A DNA stretch of 10,845 nucleotides from an uncultured Oscillospiraceae bacterium (GTDB lineage: Bacteria > Bacillota > Clostridia > Oscillospirales > Oscillospiraceae): NCBI GenBank assembly GCA_910588365.1, contig CAJUQS010000191.1, forward strand, positions 1 to 10,845. Reading direction: 5' to 3'. This document shows, piece after piece, positions 1 through 6,047 of this stretch; the first letter of the stretch is position 1, and the number at the start of each line of letters is the position of its first letter. The notes beneath the pieces were generated by a model. That model was not told the DNA's origin and searched no databases. It saw only the letters and a list, made by a program, of their open reading frames with translations. The position numbers and the translations under genes were made by a program.

Positions 1-52
1 AGAGGTAAAAAGGAGGGGAGGAAAAATGACGCGGGGCAAGGCGGAGGATGCA

Positions 53-70
53 GGCGGGCTGACGCCCGCC
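53..70. other. Small GC-rich hairpin near left edge
   Basis: A 7-bp perfect stem (GGCGGGC / GCCCGCC) closes a 4-base loop (TGAC). No T-run follows on either strand, so a simple intrinsic terminator is unlikely. It lies downstream of the leftward promoter at 140-168 and could be part of the 5' leader of a gene beyond the left edge. No convincing gene is seen in 1-237. Confidence 0.4.
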
Positions 71-139
71 AAAGACGACAACGCCGCCCCGTATCATTTT
101 GACCGCCGATCTTTACCGATTTTCAAGTGCGTCGACTAT

Positions 140-168
140 AGTATAGCACAACGGCCAATCGTGCGCAA
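140..168 (-). promoter_or_regulatory. Probable sigma-A promoter reading left out of the window
   Basis: On the minus strand a TTGCGC -35 box (163-168) is separated by 17 bases from a TATACT -10 box (140-145). It lies downstream of the tRNA-Gln terminator, so it would start a new transcript running leftward from about position 133. The target gene is not in the window. The -35 box matches the TTG half of the consensus only, so this is a moderate call. Confidence 0.5.
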
Positions 169-237
169 GACGCGGGGAACAAATCATCGCGGGCAGGATG
201 TTGAATCCGTAAAGCAATCGCTCCAAAATGGGAACAG

Positions 238-272
238 AAAAAGCCCCGCGCACATCCGGCGCGGAGCCTTTT
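238..272 (-). terminator. Intrinsic terminator of tRNA-Gln
   Basis: A 9-bp stem (243-251 with 259-267) and 7-base loop are followed on the minus strand by five T residues (242-238). One pair is G-U on the minus-strand RNA but C/A on the plus strand, which supports leftward use. It starts a few bases after the 3' end of the tRNA and fits termination of a single-gene tRNA transcript. Confidence 0.8.
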
Positions 273-275
273 TCA

Positions 276-349
276 TGGCAGCGGGAGAAGGATTCGAACC
301 CTCACATACGGAGTCAGAGTCCGCTGTGCTACCTTTACACAATCCCGCT
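276..349 (-). tRNA. tRNA-Gln, anticodon CUG
   Basis: The minus strand folds as a complete tRNA. The acceptor stem AGCGGGA (349-343) pairs with TCCCGCT (286-280), and the D-arm has a GTGT/GCAC stem. The anticodon stem GCGGA/TCCGT holds loop CTCTGAC with anticodon CTG at 317-315, and the T-arm has the canonical TTCGAAT loop. The discriminator base is G, and CCA (278-276) is encoded. The anticodon arm closely resembles bacterial tRNA-Gln(UUG) with one base changed, so this isoacceptor reads CAG, a codon expected to be common in a GC-rich genome. It has its own promoter (368-395) and terminator (238-272). Confidence 0.95.
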
Positions 350-367
350 GTGTTAAGAACATGATTT

Positions 368-395
368 ATTATACGCAAAATTTCCGATTTGTCAA
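368..395 (-). promoter_or_regulatory. Consensus sigma-A promoter of tRNA-Gln
   Basis: On the minus strand a perfect TTGACA (395-390) and a perfect TATAAT (373-368) are separated by 16 bases. Transcription should begin near 361, about a dozen bases before the mature tRNA 5' end at 349. Both boxes match consensus exactly, as expected for a stable-RNA gene. This also separates the tRNA from the divIVA transcript upstream. Confidence 0.9.
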
Positions 396-428
396 GCCCC
401 TTTTTTCATTTTCCGGCGCGAATTTTCG

Positions 429-469
429 GAGAACCCGGGAGGCGGCTTTTCGGCCGCCTCCCCGTTCTC
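429..469 (-). terminator. 3' hairpin at the end of divIVA
   Basis: A long stem pairs 429-446 with 453-469 around a short TTTTCG loop, with one small internal bulge. The base of the stem includes part of the divIVA stop codon. No T-run follows on the minus strand (the next bases are CGAAAATTCG), so it may act as a weak terminator or as a 3'-end stabilising structure rather than a textbook intrinsic terminator. Confidence 0.6.
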
Positions 470-1325
470 AGTCCTTTGAATAGTTGCGCCCGAACTGCAG
501 GTCGTCCAGGTTCAGCACCCTGGTGTCGTCCATATCCCCCCCGGCGGGGAGCGCGTCCTCCGCGAAGGGATCTCCCACGGGGGCGGCCGGCGGCTCCTCC
601 CGCTCCCTGGCGGGGGCAAAGACGCTCAGCGTGGCCTGCAGATTGCGCCGGACCTCCTCCGCCTCCTCCTCGCTGACCTCCGGCTCCTGCGCGGGGGCCG
701 CCTCCGGCCGGACGGCGGCGGACGCCGCCGCGGCCTGCCCGGGCTCCGCGGGTACGGAGGGTACGGAGGGCACGGCCGGCACGGCGGGCAGCACCGGCGG
801 GGGCGGCGCCGCGCTCTCCGGCGGCAGCTCCGGCAGCAGCTCCAGCATGGCCAGCTGCTCGTTGCAGACGTTGGTCACGTCCCGGATGAAGCTGCGCAGC
901 TGCTCCTGGCCCGTGGACAGGCGCCTGCGCTCCGCCTCCAGCTCCCGGCTCACCCGCGATCGCACGTCCGCCAGGCGCTTCTCCTCCATGGCCACCTCCT
1001 GCTTGATTTCCGCCAGCCGGGCCTTGGCCGCCCGGGACGTGTCGGCGATCATGGCGTCCCGCTTCTGCTCCGCCTCGCTGACCAGGGCGGTGGCCATCTT
1101 CTGGGCCGTGAGCAGGGTGGTACGGATGGCGTCCTCGGACTCCCGGTACTCCGACATCTTGTCCACCGTGACCTTCAGCTTGGCCTTCAGCGCGGCGTTC
1201 TCTTTAAAAAGCGCGGTATAGTCCTCCGTCAGCTTATCCAGAAAGTCGTCCACGGAGGCCATATTGTAGCCGCCCATCATCGACTTGGCAAAGGTGCAGT
1301 TGGCAACATCCTGCGGGGTCATCAT
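468..1325 (-). CDS. divIVA: DivIVA-family cell division / polar scaffold protein
   Basis: This is a 285-residue membrane-curvature-sensing scaffold, the last gene of the division cluster. Residues 1-60 are a DivIVA N-terminal domain: MTPQDV start, then GGYNMASVDDFLDKL (18-32), matching the family's GY...VDxFLD lipid-binding motif. A long charged coiled coil runs from about 33 to 160. The region 161-260 is Pro/Ala/Glu-rich and probably disordered, with VP(A/S) repeats at 181-193. A distinct tail, TRVLNLDDLQFGRNYSKD, ends the protein. It is far longer than B. subtilis DivIVA (about 164 residues), nearer to actinobacterial Wag31. There are two adjacent ATGs (1325, 1322); a GGGAGG ribosome site lies about 10 bases upstream. 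It sits 45 bases after sepF, probably in the same transcript, and that gap contains a short hairpin (about 1348-1366). Confidence 0.9.
   Translation of the reverse strand: MMTPQDVANCTFAKSMMGGYNMASVDDFLDKLTEDYTALFKENAALKAKLKVTVDKMSEYRESEDAIRTTLLTAQKMATALVSEAEQKRDAMIADTSRAAKARLAEIKQEVAMEEKRLADVRSRVSRELEAERRRLSTGQEQLRSFIRDVTNVCNEQLAMLELLPELPPESAAPPPPVLPAVPAVPSVPSVPAEPGQAAAASAAVRPEAAPAQEPEVSEEEAEEVRRNLQATLSVFAPAREREEPPAAPVGDPFAEDALPAGGDMDDTRVLNLDDLQFGRNYSKD
751..795 (-). repeat. Five 9-bp tandem units inside divIVA
   Basis: On the plus strand the units begin ggtacggag, ggtacggag, ggcacggcc, ggcacggcg, ggcagcacc. The first two are identical and the rest degenerate. They encode the VPA/VPS repeats of the Pro-rich linker of DivIVA (about residues 179-193). 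The 9-bp unit keeps frame, so copy-number change would only lengthen or shorten the linker. Confidence 0.75.
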
Positions 1326-1370
1326 TGCGTGCTTCCCTCCCTGTCTTCATCTGCCCGGGGCAGATGCGCG

Positions 1371-1820
1371 TTATAAGTATAGGCCGTTGTTTTCCAGCTC
1401 GTCAATCAGATCCCCCTGGATGTCCACGGAGTAGGGGGTGATGATGTATGTATTGGCGGCCACCTTCTTGATTTTGCCCTCCCCCGCGTAGGCCACGCCG
1501 GAGAGAAAATCGACAAGGCGGCGGGAGATATCCTTGTGGGTGGACTCCAGGTTCACCACCACGGTGCGCTTCTCCTTGAGGTGGTCGGCAATCTCGCTGG
1601 CGTTCTCGAACCGCTCCGGCTTGACCAGCACCACCTTCAGCTGCGTGGTGGCATGGATGTTCACCACCTTGCCCCGCCGGCTGTCCACGACGCCGCGATC
1701 CGACCCTCTGGGGCGCTCGTCCAGGAACGGGGAGTCCTGGTCGTCAAAGATCTCGTCGTAGTCGTCGTCCTCATCGCTGAGCGGATTGATCAGCCTCTTG
1801 ATATTATCGAACAAGCTCAT
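1371..1820 (-). CDS. sepF: Cell division protein SepF
   Basis: SepF (149 residues) tethers FtsZ filaments to the membrane and shapes the septum. The N-terminus MSLFDNIKRLINP is the expected amphipathic membrane-binding helix. An acidic linker follows (about 15-45, rich in D/E). The globular SepF core spans about 58-135 and includes VVLVKPERFENASEIADHL, the VVVNLE strand (87-92), FLSGVAYA with the conserved Gly (108), and a final strand ANTYIITP. The chosen start at 1820 has GGAGG eight bases upstream. The frame is open to 1904, but that extension runs into yggS and does not resemble SepF. It lies 19 bases after yggS and 45 before divIVA. The intervening ylmG and ylmH genes of many Firmicutes are absent. 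Confidence 0.95.
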   Translation of the reverse strand: MSLFDNIKRLINPLSDEDDDYDEIFDDQDSPFLDERPRGSDRGVVDSRRGKVVNIHATTQLKVVLVKPERFENASEIADHLKEKRTVVVNLESTHKDISRRLVDFLSGVAYAGEGKIKKVAANTYIITPYSVDIQGDLIDELENNGLYL

Positions 1821-1839
1821 GGTGGAATCCTCCAATCGT

Positions 1840-2535
1840 TTACTGGTACTGCCGATGGCCAAAAATGGCGGAGCCCACCCGGACCACGGTGGCCCCGGCG
1901 GCAATGGCGTCCTCGAAATCGTCGCTCATGCCCATGGACAGATATTTGAATCTATTATCGTACAAATCCCGGCTGATGTCAACATAAAGGCTGGCCACTT
2001 TTGTAAAATACGGCAAATTTCCCCGGGGCTCCCGCGCCGGCGGGGGGATGGTCATGAGCCCCAGGACCCGCACGTGGGGGAGCTCCCGGGCCCTGGCCGC
2101 CGCGTCGTACAGCGCGTCCGGGGCGAAGCCGCTCTTGCTCTGCTCCCCGCCGATGTTCACCTCCAGCAGCACGTCCTGGACCAGCGAGCGCTTCTCCGCC
2201 TGCCGGTCAATCTCCCGCAGCAGCTCCACAGAACCGGCGGAGTGGATGAGGGCGGCCTGTCCCACCACCTGCCGGACCTTGTTGCGCTGGAGGTGCCCGA
2301 TAAAGTGGAGGGGCGCGCCGTCGTAGGCGTGGAGGGCGCTCTTCTCCGCCATCTCCTGGACCCGGTTCTCCCCCAGCGCGTCGATGCCCGCGGCAATGGC
2401 GGCGCGGCAGGCCGCCGCGTCGTTCATCTTGCTGGCGCCCACCAGGAGGATGTCCTCCGGCCTCCGGCCGGCCCGCTCCGCCGCGGCCGCCATGCGGCGG
2501 CGGATGCTGTGAATGTTTTCCGCAATGCTTGTCAT
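1840..2535 (-). CDS. yggS: YggS/YlmE family PLP-binding protein
   Basis: This 231-residue protein is of the YggS/PROSC family, a single-domain TIM barrel that binds pyridoxal 5'-phosphate and buffers its level; no enzymatic reaction is firmly known. The PLP lysine is K36 in LVGASKMN. Other family blocks are GENRVQE (55-61), HFIGHLQRNK (77-86), MGMSDDFEDA (201-210) and the phosphate-binding VRVGSAIFG (218-226). Length is typical. The ATG overlaps the stop of the upstream HlyD-like gene as ATGA, which suggests translational coupling. In many Firmicutes the orthologue (ylmE) precedes sepF, as here. Confidence 0.93.
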   Translation of the reverse strand: MTSIAENIHSIRRRMAAAAERAGRRPEDILLVGASKMNDAAACRAAIAAGIDALGENRVQEMAEKSALHAYDGAPLHFIGHLQRNKVRQVVGQAALIHSAGSVELLREIDRQAEKRSLVQDVLLEVNIGGEQSKSGFAPDALYDAAARARELPHVRVLGLMTIPPPAREPRGNLPYFTKVASLYVDISRDLYDNRFKYLSMGMSDDFEDAIAAGATVVRVGSAIFGHRQYQ

Positions 2536-3833
2536 CTGATCACCTTTCCGTCATAAAGCTCCGCCGCCGCGGTAATCACCTGGTCCCCGGCCCGCAGCCG
2601 GCGGCTCTCCCGGGCCTGCTCCGTGGTGAAGGCCGCCAGCGCCTCCTCGTCCGGCGCCGCCAGGATGTACTCCTCCTCCTGCCACAGCACCTTCACCGGC
2701 TTGATGCGGGCCGTGTTGCCCCACAGGCAGTAGACGCCGGTGACGCTCTGGGTCCTGGGGCTGCCCTGGGCGTCCAGGAGCGGCTTGCCGTCCTCGTCGG
2801 TCAGCGGCTGGCTGCCCACCCGGACGGCGCTGCGGGGCACCCGCACGCCCTCGAAGCTGTCGAAGATCACCTGGGCGTTCTGCAGCCGCAGCAGGGTTGT
2901 CAGGCTCAGGTACCGCTGGGAGGTGAACACCACCACCCGCCGTCCGTCCTCCTGGCCGGAGATGTAGGCCACCCGCATCTCCATGTCCCGGTCCAGCCCC
3001 TTCTGGAACCGGAGGGTGACCCGGTCCCCCTCCTGGACCCTGGACAGGTCCTCGCTGCGCATCATGGTCAGAAAGGACCAGCTGCTGCCGTAGATCATCT
3101 TCCCCACGCCGGCGGGGGCGGCGGCGGGGGCGATGGTGCGGTAGCCGGCGGGGGTCAGCTCCAGGATGCCCTCCGGGGTCAGCACCGTCTCGTATCCGTC
3201 CACCAGGCCGGAGAAGATCCCCGCCCTGGGGGCGGTCACCCGGGTGGTGCCCGGGTCCGCGGCGGCGGACATGGAGCTGATCTGCGCCTGGAGGGAGGCG
3301 ATGGCCCCCTCCAGATCCCCGGTGCCGGAGAGGGCGTAGCTGCGCTTGAGGGCGGCGGCCCGCAGGCCGTCCCCCTGCTCCGCGGCGGCCGCCATGCTGC
3401 CCCCGGCCAGGGCGGAGCGGAAGGAGATGAGCGAGCCGGTGATCTCCTCGTCCAGCCGCACGCCGGTCAGGCCGTCCGTGGCCAGGGAGCGGGCGTAGAG
3501 CAGCTGCTCGAGCTGCCCCTCCAGGGAGCGCTGGGTATTGGCGTCCTGGAGCGCCTGGGCGCTCTGGTAGATCTGGGCCACCGTTCCGCCGGCGCTGACC
3601 CGCTCCCCCTCGCCCCGGGAGGAGTAGACCAGCTCGCCGCCGCCGGGGAGGACCTCCTCCTCCCGGACCACGTAGCCGGAGACGGTCACCGCGTTCTCGC
3701 CGGTGTAGCCATAGGCCACGGTGGTGGTATAGGGGTCCATGAAGTACGCGGCCAGGTTGACGGCGAAATAGATCAGCACGGTCAGGAAGATGGCGGCCAT
3801 CATCAGCCTTGTGGCCAGGTTGCCGGTTTTCAT
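2532..3833 (-). CDS. HlyD-like membrane-anchored protein in the division cluster
   Basis: A 433-residue protein with one N-terminal transmembrane helix (about 9-31) and a large extracytoplasmic part. Residues 47-90 (AVTVSGYVVREEEV ... ERVSAGGTVAQIY) look like the first half of a barrel-sandwich (biotinyl/lipoyl-like) domain. A helical stretch follows (about 91-192), then the second half (TRVTAPRAGIFSGLVDGYE, 197-215) and beta-rich C-terminal domains ending in LRAGDQVI...LYDGKVIR. This is the HlyD/membrane-fusion layout. No ABC, RND or MFS transporter or outer-membrane partner is nearby, so the usual efflux role is unsupported. Its place between hfq and yggS-sepF-divIVA, with ATGA overlap onto yggS, suggests an envelope or septum role (inference). 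AAGGAG lies about 12 bases before the ATG. The gap after hfq contains a 7-bp hairpin (3868-3885). Confidence 0.75.
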   Translation of the reverse strand: MKTGNLATRLMMAAIFLTVLIYFAVNLAAYFMDPYTTTVAYGYTGENAVTVSGYVVREEEVLPGGGELVYSSRGEGERVSAGGTVAQIYQSAQALQDANTQRSLEGQLEQLLYARSLATDGLTGVRLDEEITGSLISFRSALAGGSMAAAAEQGDGLRAAALKRSYALSGTGDLEGAIASLQAQISSMSAAADPGTTRVTAPRAGIFSGLVDGYETVLTPEGILELTPAGYRTIAPAAAPAGVGKMIYGSSWSFLTMMRSEDLSRVQEGDRVTLRFQKGLDRDMEMRVAYISGQEDGRRVVVFTSQRYLSLTTLLRLQNAQVIFDSFEGVRVPRSAVRVGSQPLTDEDGKPLLDAQGSPRTQSVTGVYCLWGNTARIKPVKVLWQEEEYILAAPDEEALAAFTTEQARESRRLRAGDQVITAAAELYDGKVIR

Positions 3834-3886
3834 ATGTACAGAATTCTCCTTGGATCAGACGAAATGCGCCGGGGGCTGCCCCGGCC

Positions 3887-4123
3887 CTACAGGGTGTCCT
3901 CCCACTCCGACAGGTCCACGCCGCGGGCGGGGCTGACGGTGGAGATGGCGTGCTTGTAGATCAGGTTCTGCCGCCCCTCCGTGGTGAGCACCACGGTAAA
4001 GGTGTCGAAGCCTGTGATGGTGCCCCGCATCTGGAAGCCGTTGACCATGAAGACGGTCACGGGGATCTCCGTCCGCCGGGCGGAAGCCAGGAACACGTCC
4101 TGGAGGTTGGGTGATTTTGCCAT
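3887..4123 (-). CDS. hfq: RNA chaperone Hfq
   Basis: Hfq (78 residues) forms a hexameric ring that binds small RNAs and A- or U-rich RNA. The short N-terminus NLQDVFL carries the family Q8-D9 pair, and RR at 16-17 corresponds to the arginine rim. The Sm1 region runs through VFMVNGFQMRGTITGFDTF (24-42), and the Sm2 signature YKHAIST is at 56-62, with K57 and H58 expected to contact uridine. The C-terminal tail is short and acidic (DLSEWEDTL), as in Firmicutes. The start at 4123 is chosen because GAGAGGTAG precedes it at suitable spacing and the alignment begins there; the open frame to 4243 reads into miaA. It follows miaA by 58 bases, the classic miaA-hfq order. That gap holds a 7-bp-stem hairpin (4152-4177). 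Confidence 0.95.
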   Translation of the reverse strand: MAKSPNLQDVFLASARRTEIPVTVFMVNGFQMRGTITGFDTFTVVLTTEGRQNLIYKHAISTVSPARGVDLSEWEDTL

Positions 4124-4181
4124 GTTGTCTACCTCTCTGTCATTTGTAGTGGGGCGGAGGCAGGAGCTTGTCCGCCCGGTG

Positions 4182-5132
4182 CTATTGTATCCCCTGGGCG
4201 GTGAGGATTTCTGTCGCAATTTGGAGAGCATAGGCAAAATCACGCTCTTTTTCCCAATAAATCCAGTGGATGTCCGCGTTTCTCCGCAGCCAGGTCAGCT
4301 GCCGCTTGGCGTACTGCCGGGAGCGGAGCTTCACCATGGCGGCCGCCTCCTCCGCCGTGGCGGTCCCGTCCAGGACACCCAGCAGCTCCTTGTACCCGAT
4401 GGCCTGCATGGCGGTGGAGCGCCGGGGCACGCCGGCCTCCGCCAGGGCGCGGACCTCCTCCAGCAGCCCCGCGGCCATCATCCCGTCCACCCGCCGGTCG
4501 ATGAGGCGCTTCATGTCCTCCCGGTCCCGGAAGGCCAGGCCGATGCACACGGAGCCGTACTTCCCCGGCCGCTGCCGGTCCTCCCGGTGGTGCTGGGAGA
4601 GGGGCTTCCCGGTCTCCCGGTAGACCTCCAGGGCCCGGAGGATGCGCTTGTGGTCCCCGCTGTGGAGCCGGGCGGCGGACTCCGGGTCCACCCGCTCCAG
4701 CTCCGCCAGGAGGGGGGCGGCCCCCTCCCGCTCCAGCCGGTCCTCCAGCTCCCGGCGGACGGCCCCGCCGGCCTCGCCGGGGGCGAAGGCGCGCCCGGCC
4801 AGCACCGCGTCCAGATAGAGGCCGGTGCCCCCCACCAGCACCGGGCGCCGGCCCCGCCCCAGGATGTCCTGGATACAGGCGTCCGCCGCCTGGACGAACC
4901 GGGCCGCGGACCAGTTCTCCTCCGGCCCGGCCACGCCCACCATATGGTGGGGGACCCCCTCCGTCTCCGCCTCCGTGGGGGCGGCGGTGCCGATGGTCAT
5001 CCCCCGGTAGATCTGCATCGAGTCGATGCTGACCACCTCGCCGTTGTACCTTTTCGCGATTTGAACGCCCAGGGTGGTTTTGCCGCAGGCCGTGGGGCCC
5101 ACAACACAAATGAGTTTTTCAGGGGCCGGCAT
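4182..5132 (-). CDS. miaA: tRNA dimethylallyltransferase MiaA
   Basis: MiaA (316 residues) transfers dimethylallyl from DMAPP to N6 of A37 in tRNAs reading codons that start with U. The P-loop is GPTACGKT (12-19), with Cys where Ser is common. The substrate motif DSMQIYRGMTIGTA (37-50) carries D37, GGTGLYLDAV is at 101-110, and the C-terminal RQYAKRQLTWLRRNADIHWIY block is characteristic of the family. The ATG at 5132 is chosen because the family begins there (MPAPEKLICVVGPTACGKT) and AAAGGA lies 5-6 bases upstream. The frame stays open to 5357 but that part is repeat DNA. A 9-bp GC hairpin (5149-5169) sits just before the ribosome site. mutL is the classic upstream neighbour; here about 950 bases of repeat and an xre remnant separate them. 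Confidence 0.95.
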   Translation of the reverse strand: MPAPEKLICVVGPTACGKTTLGVQIAKRYNGEVVSIDSMQIYRGMTIGTAAPTEAETEGVPHHMVGVAGPEENWSAARFVQAADACIQDILGRGRRPVLVGGTGLYLDAVLAGRAFAPGEAGGAVRRELEDRLEREGAAPLLAELERVDPESAARLHSGDHKRILRALEVYRETGKPLSQHHREDRQRPGKYGSVCIGLAFRDREDMKRLIDRRVDGMMAAGLLEEVRALAEAGVPRRSTAMQAIGYKELLGVLDGTATAEEAAAMVKLRSRQYAKRQLTWLRRNADIHWIYWEKERDFAYALQIATEILTAQGIQ

Positions 5133-5148
5133 GGGAGTCCTTTCTGCT

Positions 5149-5169
5149 CTGCGCCGCCGCGCGGCGCAG
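5149..5169. other. GC-rich hairpin just upstream of the miaA ribosome site
   Basis: A perfect 9-bp stem (5149-5157 with 5161-5169) closes a 3-base loop. In the miaA mRNA it would end a few bases before the AAAGGA ribosome site. Comparable hairpins precede mutL and mnmG. A role in mRNA 5' stability or translation is inference; it could also be the edge of the repeat. Confidence 0.5.
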
Positions 5170-5221
5170 GGCTTCATTCTTCTTTTCGATAGCCCGGGGC
5201 TTACGCAGCCCCGGACCCTGC

Positions 5222-5251
5222 GGGTACTTTTTGTGCGCACAAAAAGTACCC
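5222..5251. repeat. Perfect 30-bp palindrome in copy A
   Basis: Fifteen bases (gggtactttttgtgc) are followed directly by their exact reverse complement. Related but looped versions, gttactttt...aaaagtaac at 5670-5697 and ggttactttttgg...ccaaaaagtaacc at 9678-9707, occur at the right ends of copies A and B. Copy A therefore has this motif at both ends, resembling a terminal structure or a bidirectional terminator-like hairpin. Confidence 0.8.
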
Positions 5252-5373
5252 AAAAATGCGCCGGGGAGACCCCGGGCCCCCTCTCGGGGCCGCCCCAGGC
5301 AGCGCTTGCGCTGCCGGACGGCCTGCCTCGGCGGGGGATTTGCGAACACGCTCCCAAATGAAGAGCTGCGGCG

Positions 5374-5400
5374 CCCCGTGAACGAAAGTTTCCTACGGGG
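5374..5400 (+). other. CCCCGT/ACGGGG stem with GAAA loop (copy A)
   Basis: The plus strand can fold as CCCCGT (5374-5379) pairing ACGGGG (5395-5400), with an inner AAC/GTT stem closed by a GAAA (GNRA) tetraloop. The identical 27 bases occur in copy B at 9328-9354 even though bases just before them differ. The tetraloop appears only in plus-strand RNA. Whether it is transcribed is unknown. Confidence 0.45.
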
Positions 5401-5738
5401 TTCTGATCTGGTGGTCTGGCGGTTATCCGACTCCGCCCGTGGGCCTCTTAAAAGGACAGAGCCTGCAAAGGGGCCCTCCGAATCGCTGCGCAGTAAAACC
5501 GCACCGCACTCCCCCGCTGCTTCGCCTCCGATAGAACCCGTGGGTAGACGATAGGCAGCGGCAGACGAAGGGCAGGCACCGCCGGTAGAATCAAACCAGG
5601 TACAGCAGAGGGCAAATAAACAACAAATTGGGGATTCTCAAGGGGCCTTGCCCCTTGAGCGCACTTTTGGTTACTTTTCCTGCGGGGGAAAAGTAACAAG
5701 GCGTCCCCGGGGTCCGGGGGTGGAACCCCCGTAAAGGG

Positions 5739-5968
5739 TCAGTCCGGCATCGCCGGCTCGTCGCTCATCCCCAGCAGGCAGTCCGCGGAGACCTTGTAAT
5801 GCGTCAGATCAGGGTAATTTTCTCTGCGGTCGTAGTCTTCGCTCCGTGCTCCATCTCGCTGATGGTGGACTTTCCCGTACCAATGATTTTTCCCAAATCA
5901 CTCTGCGTCTCATGATTCAATTTTCTGACTTCTGCAATCCGTTTTCCAAATAACTCTTTTGAAAACAT
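5739..5968 (-). pseudogene. Frameshifted XRE-family (Cro/CI) HTH regulator
   Basis: From the ATG at 5968, with AAGGTG just upstream, the frame encodes a helix-turn-helix start: MFSKELFGKRIAEVRKLNHE, then TQSDLGKIIGTGKSTISEME, typical of small XRE repressors. It stops at TGA 5806-5804 after 54 residues. The normal continuation, HYKVSADCLLGMSDEPAMPD, reads in another frame from 5807 to a stop at 5739. A single small indel near 5805 thus splits an otherwise intact protein of about 76 residues. It could be a true pseudogene or a sequencing error. The stretch is more AT-rich than its surroundings and carries its own promoter (6019-6047), suggesting acquired DNA. It lies between mutL and repeat A. 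Confidence 0.8.
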
Positions 5969-6018
5969 AAAACACCTTGACAGGTTCTTGATTGAAGAAT
6001 ATAAAGAGCCTCTCTGTT

Positions 6019-6047
6019 AATATACCCTTAAATTATACAAAATGCAA
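6019..6047 (-). promoter_or_regulatory. Sigma-A-type promoter upstream of the xre remnant
   Basis: On the minus strand TTGCAT (6047-6042) and TATATT (6024-6019) are separated by 17 bases, within an AT-rich spacer between the mutL stop (6089) and the xre start (5968). A second, weaker candidate (TTAGGA, 17 bases, TATAAT) lies a little upstream. The transcript would run through the remnant and repeat A toward miaA, if not terminated in the repeat. Confidence 0.6.

Larger units (their letters stand above)
5180..5736. repeat. Hairpin-dense intergenic repeat, copy A
   Basis: The gene-free stretch 5133-5738 is mostly this element. Its best-conserved core (5326-5697) matches copy B (9280-9707) in the same orientation; by eye about seven differences occur in the first 119 bases. 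Shared edges extend it: ttcttttcgat at the left (5180-5190) and cccccgtaaag at the right (5726-5736). It carries many hairpins: 5222-5251, 5261-5275, 5275-5291, 5298-5315, 5374-5400, 5637-5659 and 5670-5697. Open frames inside it (for example 5448-5699 minus) show no domain and are not counted as genes. No transposase or obvious target duplication is visible. It may be a non-autonomous mobile or REP-like element of this lineage; the family is not recognised. Confidence 0.8.

Noticed and set aside
26..364. Plus-strand open frame of 112 codons preceded by a strong AGGAGG-like site
   Set aside because: It runs antisense through the promoter at 140-168, the tRNA terminator and the whole tRNA-Gln. 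The peptide GEGFEPS... is the usual false translation of a tRNA complement.
2529..3959. 476-codon plus-strand open frame
   Set aside because: Antisense to the HlyD-like gene. It is low-complexity Gly/His/Leu/Pro-rich and has no domain; a GC-rich mirror frame.
5133..5357. N-terminal extension of miaA by 75 codons
   Set aside because: The extension is translated repeat DNA. MiaA homologues begin at the P-loop strand and a good ribosome site precedes 5132.
5448..5699. 83-codon minus-strand open frame in repeat A, with a related frame in copy B (9377-9652)
   Set aside because: The frames are not kept between copies (indels and different reading frames for the same DNA), they lack ribosome sites, and the conserved feature is hairpin structure, not peptide.
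5180..5736. CRISPR array or insertion sequence
   Set aside because: There are only two long copies 4 kb apart, no regular short repeat-spacer pattern, no transposase frame, and no clear terminal repeats or target duplication.
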